Positions 59,985 to 64,000 of a stretch of DNA of 64,000 nt are shown in pieces (within the stretch, counting starts at the first letter, position 1; each line of letters opens with the position of its first letter). The position numbers and the translations under genes were made by a program. The DNA is from Porphyromonas vaginalis (GTDB lineage Bacteria; Bacteroidota; Bacteroidia; Bacteroidales; Porphyromonadaceae): NCBI RefSeq assembly GCF_958301595.1, contig NZ_CATQJU010000001.1:2356001-2420000 (forward strand). The letters are read 5' to 3'. The notes beneath the pieces were generated by a model. It did not search any database. It saw nothing but the letters and a program-made list of their open reading frames with translations, and was not told where the DNA came from.

Positions 59985-62869
59985 CTCAATCGATTATCAA
60001 ATGCCTCTTCATATCGTATCACAACATCCCCAACCTCAAATCCACTAGGCACCAACCCCTCAAATGCCAACGCATAGTATCGCCAACCCCTACTCCTAGA
60101 CATACCCAGCACCACATCTCTATATCCCTCACTCAGCCAACCGCCCAAGCCCCTACGCACGCCTCGCAGACCAACCCACTGCACGCCATCTTGACTACCC
60201 AACAAATGAACCGTCACATAGCTCTCCTCACCTTCTATCTGTCTTGCTAAAGGCATACACAGCGATAGCTTAACACCCTCCACACGACTATAACCTCCCC
60301 CCAAAACCAAAGGAGCCGTAACAGCGCGCACCATCGTCAGAAGACCACCCATGAGCTCCAACGGTCGCCACGATAACCTAACCCCCTCCGACCCCTGAGA
60401 CACCCACACACACCGCCGAGACAACGTCATTATATCATAACTCCCCACGCAAGGCAACCGACTCCACACACCACCGCGCAACCAATAAACATACGCCTCG
60501 CCTACCAGCAACACGACAACTGCATCTCGTTCATAATCATACACCACCCTACGAACCTCGCTCATTCGAGACGAAAAGCTTCTCAAGTCCACACCCCAAG
60601 ACACAGGGTCGCTAGACGGCAATCCTCCCACAGCCCTCGGCAAGTTGCTCACAGCACTCTGACTATCCAGCACCGCACTCAACTCCTTACGACCCCCCTC
60701 ACTCATCACGCGCACACCCCTACTCGTACACAGCACCATACCAATAGGCGTACTAACCACACCAACGCCACTCACAACCACATCGCCTGACACCCGCTCC
60801 ATACGGCCATACACCACATTGGCTTCCCCCACGCTCATAGCATACACCCCATCAGTCGTAAACACATACAGCGGATACCGCCCATAACGATAGTCGGGTG
60901 CCACATCATGCTGCATCGTACTGACACTCACCACATCACCCTGAAACGAGTAGACACCCCTCGTCGTAAATGCCTCCCCATTATCAGCCTCACTCACACG
61001 CAGCACGCCCTTACGATCCAACCAGCTACCACACCCCCTCAACTGCTTAGCCAACACCCCCAAATCAACCTTACCACCGCCCGCACTAGGTTCACTCACC
61101 GCACTACTATCAGCGTTAGTACCACCAGGATTCCTAGCACTACCACCACCTGCCTCACGCTTACCACCATACCCACTCGTATCGCGACTATCCAAATAGC
61201 TAAACGGCAACAAGCTATGACGCTTATACAGCAACCGCTGCACATCGCTACCCCGCAAGCTTTCCTCACTGATACCCCCTGCTGGCGAATTGCTAACCAC
61301 CACACAACCCTCAACCAATGGATTCAGCGTCCACACAAACAAACCCTTACCATCAAACAGCCCCTTCCTACTAGAGCCCAAACAGACACGACCCGAGACT
61401 CCCATATCCACAACCACATACGTACCGCCACCACCCACAGCACTACGATCCCGACCAAGCCAATGAAGACCCAGCAAGCTACGGATACTAGAGTACTCAC
61501 GCACACCCACCAAGTGACTACGCCCATTGATCGTGACACCATCCCCCTGTATCACATCAACACTCTGCACACGACCAAAGTCAAACGGCTCCTCCTGAAC
61601 CCAGCGATCCATAGACCCCCATAGCGCAGCAACCTCGCCACGCCCCTCGCCTTCCCGCTTAGACAGGGTTGTCACCTCACCACCAAACCCCACATCACGA
61701 CCAAAACGCTTCACCAAGCGAAACCCGTCACATGACTCCACAATACTCTCCCCCACACGCCCCCCTTGCACCGTACAACTCCCCCACGCACCAGGACCAG
61801 AACCATGACCAGCATGTCCCCTCACCGTCACTCCCCCATCACGACCCACCACAGGGTCTCTATATGGATCATAGCGATAAGCATACAAGTCCACACTAGA
61901 CACCAAGTCCCACTCTGATCCACCAAAATCCCTGTCACTACTCCAACCCTGCAAACTCGCCGACACCTCAAAAGCATACATACCCACCTTTGCCTTTATC
62001 TCCCCACTATCCAGCGTTACCTTATCATGACTCACCCCACTCACCATAACAGTAAAACTGCCATCTCCATTGTCTGGGTAAATCTCCACCAAGTCACTCA
62101 CCCCTACATAGCTACCATCAAACAGACGAACAGCTGCAAACATCAGATAGCGATCCGTCACAAACTTACTCTCCTCATTGATGCCTCGCTTCACCTTAGG
62201 CATGATACTACACAACCCCTCAGGACGCAAAGCCGCATCCCAGCACTCAGGCCACCTGCCTCCCACTACATCAGACTGCACGCCACCATTATTAAGCTTA
62301 TAGGCCACCAAAATCTCCTCCAGATGAGACGCCTTAGAATCTGGCTCACCTGCTCGCGGAGTTCTTCCTGCGAATGCGTGTGTCTTCACGCGACGCCACG
62401 AAATACCCGCACGCAAGCCCGACAAGCGCACTAGACTATACCCTACCCCCTCACGCCACAGATAAGAATCATTACGCAGAGCATCGCCTAGACGAGACTG
62501 CACCGTCAGCAGATTGCCCACACTACGCATCGTCACACCCTCACCAACCACATAGCACAGACGCTTCCCCACAAGATCAAACGTGGCCGTATCGTTATTC
62601 TTCCACTCCCCACCACCAGGCACTACACTCCACCACAACTCATGACCCTTACGCACTACAACATGCTCCTCACCACTAGACACCACATGCACTCCTACCA
62701 CATTATCCACACCCTCACCACGAGCCAGCTCCACACTGCGACTCACAACACGCAGATGACCCGTCTCACCTGGATACATATTAACCAAGTCCACTAGATC
62801 TCCATTACCCTCACCGCCCCACACGCCCTCCGTGCGGTTGATACCGCCAAACCTTATACGCTTATCCAT
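59981..62869 (-). CDS. Large phage structural protein (tail/adaptor, beta-propeller-like)
   Basis: 962 residues, almost entirely beta-strand. Blades have a repeated pattern (YVVGEGVTMRSVGNLLTVQS; VYVFTTDGVYAMSV-like; TPIGMVLCTSRGVRVMSEGG). The start, KRIRFGGINRTEGVWGGEGN then DLVDLVNMYPGETGHLRVV, resembles propeller-like tail or stopper proteins of Bacteroidetes podovirus-type phages. It lies between portal and the connector-like gene. Its plus strand is nearly G-free in long stretches, so many opposite-strand ORFs are artefacts. Confidence 0.68.
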   Translation of the reverse strand: MDKRIRFGGINRTEGVWGGEGNGDLVDLVNMYPGETGHLRVVSRSVELARGEGVDNVVGVHVVSSGEEHVVVRKGHELWWSVVPGGGEWKNNDTATFDLVGKRLCYVVGEGVTMRSVGNLLTVQSRLGDALRNDSYLWREGVGYSLVRLSGLRAGISWRRVKTHAFAGRTPRAGEPDSKASHLEEILVAYKLNNGGVQSDVVGGRWPECWDAALRPEGLCSIMPKVKRGINEESKFVTDRYLMFAAVRLFDGSYVGVSDLVEIYPDNGDGSFTVMVSGVSHDKVTLDSGEIKAKVGMYAFEVSASLQGWSSDRDFGGSEWDLVSSVDLYAYRYDPYRDPVVGRDGGVTVRGHAGHGSGPGAWGSCTVQGGRVGESIVESCDGFRLVKRFGRDVGFGGEVTTLSKREGEGRGEVAALWGSMDRWVQEEPFDFGRVQSVDVIQGDGVTINGRSHLVGVREYSSIRSLLGLHWLGRDRSAVGGGGTYVVVDMGVSGRVCLGSSRKGLFDGKGLFVWTLNPLVEGCVVVSNSPAGGISEESLRGSDVQRLLYKRHSLLPFSYLDSRDTSGYGGKREAGGGSARNPGGTNADSSAVSEPSAGGGKVDLGVLAKQLRGCGSWLDRKGVLRVSEADNGEAFTTRGVYSFQGDVVSVSTMQHDVAPDYRYGRYPLYVFTTDGVYAMSVGEANVVYGRMERVSGDVVVSGVGVVSTPIGMVLCTSRGVRVMSEGGRKELSAVLDSQSAVSNLPRAVGGLPSSDPVSWGVDLRSFSSRMSEVRRVVYDYERDAVVVLLVGEAYVYWLRGGVWSRLPCVGSYDIMTLSRRCVWVSQGSEGVRLSWRPLELMGGLLTMVRAVTAPLVLGGGYSRVEGVKLSLCMPLARQIEGEESYVTVHLLGSQDGVQWVGLRGVRRGLGGWLSEGYRDVVLGMSRSRGWRYYALAFEGLVPSGFEVGDVVIRYEEAFDNRLR

Positions 62870-62881
62870 AACTCTTACTCA

Positions 62882-63043
62882 CTAGAAATTAGAAGTTAGA
62901 GATTAGAGGTTAGGCCTTAGACCTCCGATCCACTCCGATCCACTCCGATACCTCCGATTACTAAGCCCCCCTCTAATCTCTAATTTCTAACCTCTAACCT
63001 CTAACCTCTAACCTCTAATCTCTAATCTCTAACCTCTAATTTC
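62882..63043. repeat. Longest heptamer (TCTAAYY) array with CTCCGATNN tract
   Basis: An inverse heptamer tract (62882-62920, AGAAATTAGAAGTTAGAG) and a CTCCGATNN tract (62922-62960) are followed by about ten consecutive direct heptamers at 62971-63043 (TCTAACC/TCTAATC/TCTAATT). They fill the portal gene 3' end and gap. The last copies overlap the end of the portal gene (stop at 63022). Confidence 0.8.
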
Positions 63044-64000
63044 TCTCCCTCTCCCCCCGCCATATTACGCTCTATCGACGCCAACAGCTTATCTGCATAA
63101 CCCAGCGTACTATTCTCGATCAGCGTACGCACGTCTATAGCACCTGCACTAAACAGCTGCATCAAGAAGTCCTGCTGCATAGCTCGATACACAAGCGTAC
63201 CGCTACTCTCCGTCAGCGACAGCGTAAAGTCCACATCTCGTATCAAGGATGGATCATACAGATTATAGTCCCCATCACCTCCCACCACACCGATATACCG
63301 AGGCTCATCATAGTACTGCATCACCAACTTCATATTCTTCAAATCACGAGACTCACGCAAACCCCTAAAGCTCTCCATCAGATCCGACAGCATAGCACTA
63401 CTATTCTGAGACTGCGCTGCATACATAGCAAACGATTGATACCGATCATCACTACGCTGCCCCTGCAAAGCTCCACTCACACCCGACACATCATCAAACA
63501 TACGGAGCTGTACGCTCAGCATATCATACACACCCGTATTGCTCGCATTCGATATCAACTGACTAGGTCCAGGCGCGCCAGCCTTAGCCCGATACATAAT
63601 AATACCATTATGACGCTTCCACTCACTAGCTATATCATCGATACTCATACTGCTAGGTAGCGCATCCTCTGGCAAGAGCAGCACACCCTTAGCACTAGCC
63701 TTCTGTGTAAAGTCCTGCATCATCACCAAGCGATTGATATGACGCTGCACATCGATACTATCACTCACAAACGAACGTGCCACACCATTGTAAAACGGAT
63801 AAACCTTCAGACTATACGGATGCCCTCGATGCTTGTACGGAGTCTCTCCCTCTGCCAATACATCCCCATACGGACTCATATAGCGATAGTACCAATAACG
63901 ATCTATAATCCACTCAGCCTTGATCAACCGCACATCAGACACCCCCATAGCCTCTGCCTGAGCCTTGCGGCGTGCATTCTCCGCCAAAATTTCCTCCCAG
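63022..64000 (-). CDS. Phage portal protein, N-terminus cut by window edge
   Basis: At least 325 codons, open past the right edge (WEEILAENARRKAQAEAMGV is the first visible part). Portal-like features: SDSIDVQRHINRLVMMQDF, the DDVSGVSGALQGQRSDDR segment and a long helical stem (SAMLSDLMESFRGLRESRDL). It should form the dodecameric DNA gate of the head. Identification is by pattern and by neighbours (terminase, capsid); the missing N-terminus would settle it. Confidence 0.72.
   Translation of the reverse strand, partial: WEEILAENARRKAQAEAMGVSDVRLIKAEWIIDRYWYYRYMSPYGDVLAEGETPYKHRGHPYSLKVYPFYNGVARSFVSDSIDVQRHINRLVMMQDFTQKASAKGVLLLPEDALPSSMSIDDIASEWKRHNGIIMYRAKAGAPGPSQLISNASNTGVYDMLSVQLRMFDDVSGVSGALQGQRSDDRYQSFAMYAAQSQNSSAMLSDLMESFRGLRESRDLKNMKLVMQYYDEPRYIGVVGGDGDYNLYDPSLIRDVDFTLSLTESSGTLVYRAMQQDFLMQLFSAGAIDVRTLIENSTLGYADKLLASIERNMAGGEGEKLEVRD

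Larger units (their letters stand above)
44073..64000. mobile_element. Prophage, left part; runs off the window
   Basis: Begins after the CAT tRNA and continues past the window end. Order: att/arm sites, IS30-split integrase, hicAB, then leftward late genes (endolysin to portal). The right attachment site is not in the window. The structural genes look intact, but with its integrase split the prophage probably cannot excise by itself. TerL, TerS, portal, capsid and scaffold identify a tailed phage. Confidence 0.85.

Noticed and set aside
57424-62679. Many plus-strand ORFs of 70-240 codons in the prophage head region
   Set aside because: They lie opposite the large leftward structural genes and are rich in Thr/His/Pro/Arg as expected from the G-poor plus strand. 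No motif or spacing supports them.

Overview
The window looks like a Porphyromonas chromosome, probably close to P. asaccharolytica/P. uenonis. The genus is inferred from three things: Bacteroidetes-type promoters (TAnnTTTG at -7, TTG at about -33), a surface protein ending in a type IX secretion (T9SS) sorting domain, and core genes of the Bacteroidales (DUF4290, DUF3078, NfnAB, LemA/TPM, pyrB-pyrI, C69 peptidase). The species is a guess.

Layout. 1-4.8 kb: leftward core operon lysS-gpsA-pgi-DUF4290. 5-6.4 kb: a possible uracil-DNA-glycosylase-like gene and a small zinc-ribbon gene broken by a stop codon. 6.4-14 kb: an accessory island with a non-coding CACGTG-palindrome repeat, gene remnants, and a four-gene cassette built around a 1464-residue Strawberry-notch-type helicase and an LPD23-like HExxH protein. 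A 1.66 kb ISL3-type IS with a frameshifted first ORF closes the island. 15.7-32.7 kb: rightward core genes (pyrB, pyrI, lemA, TPM protein, Na/Ca exchanger, RNase P RNA, YihY, patatin, GH13, nfnAB, priA, DUF3078, tgt). This PriA has lost recognisable helicase motifs. 32.7-35 kb: a MITE with a 5-bp target duplication, then a second, inverted copy of the CACGTG repeat split by an IS3-family element with a 3-bp duplication. 35-40.6 kb: TetR regulator, ketosynthase remnant, BspA-like T9SS cargo, outer-membrane barrel, lipoprotein. 40.6-44.1 kb: tRNA-Ser, ferritin, tRNA-Tyr, tRNA-Gly, C69 dipeptidase, tRNA-Met/Ile2.

44.1 kb to the end is the left part of a prophage beside the CAT-anticodon tRNA. 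Its tyrosine integrase is split by an IS30-family element; removing the IS and one copy of its 3-bp duplication restores the reading frame exactly. Rightward hicAB follows. All structural and lysis genes run leftward: portal, 962-residue tail/adaptor protein, 208-residue protein, TerL, TerS, scaffold, capsid, fibre-like proteins, membrane/coiled-coil protein, GH108 endolysin.

The most unusual locus is 55.6-56.6 kb in the prophage. Two self-contained transcription units face each other there. One (leftward) carries a solitary one-spacer CRISPR with type I-C-like repeats in the leader of an 82-residue HicB-like ORF. It has a consensus promoter before it and an intrinsic terminator after it. The other (rightward) is an apparently non-coding RNA of about 220 nt with a consensus promoter, a predicted pseudoknot with two 8-bp stems, and an intrinsic terminator. 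No cas gene is in the window. The arrangement suggests a phage accessory module acting on host CRISPR or on competing phages. That function is inference.

Short degenerate tandem repeats (TCTAAYY, CTCCGATNN, AACAGCCAA-type) fill intergenic gaps in both the core chromosome and the prophage.
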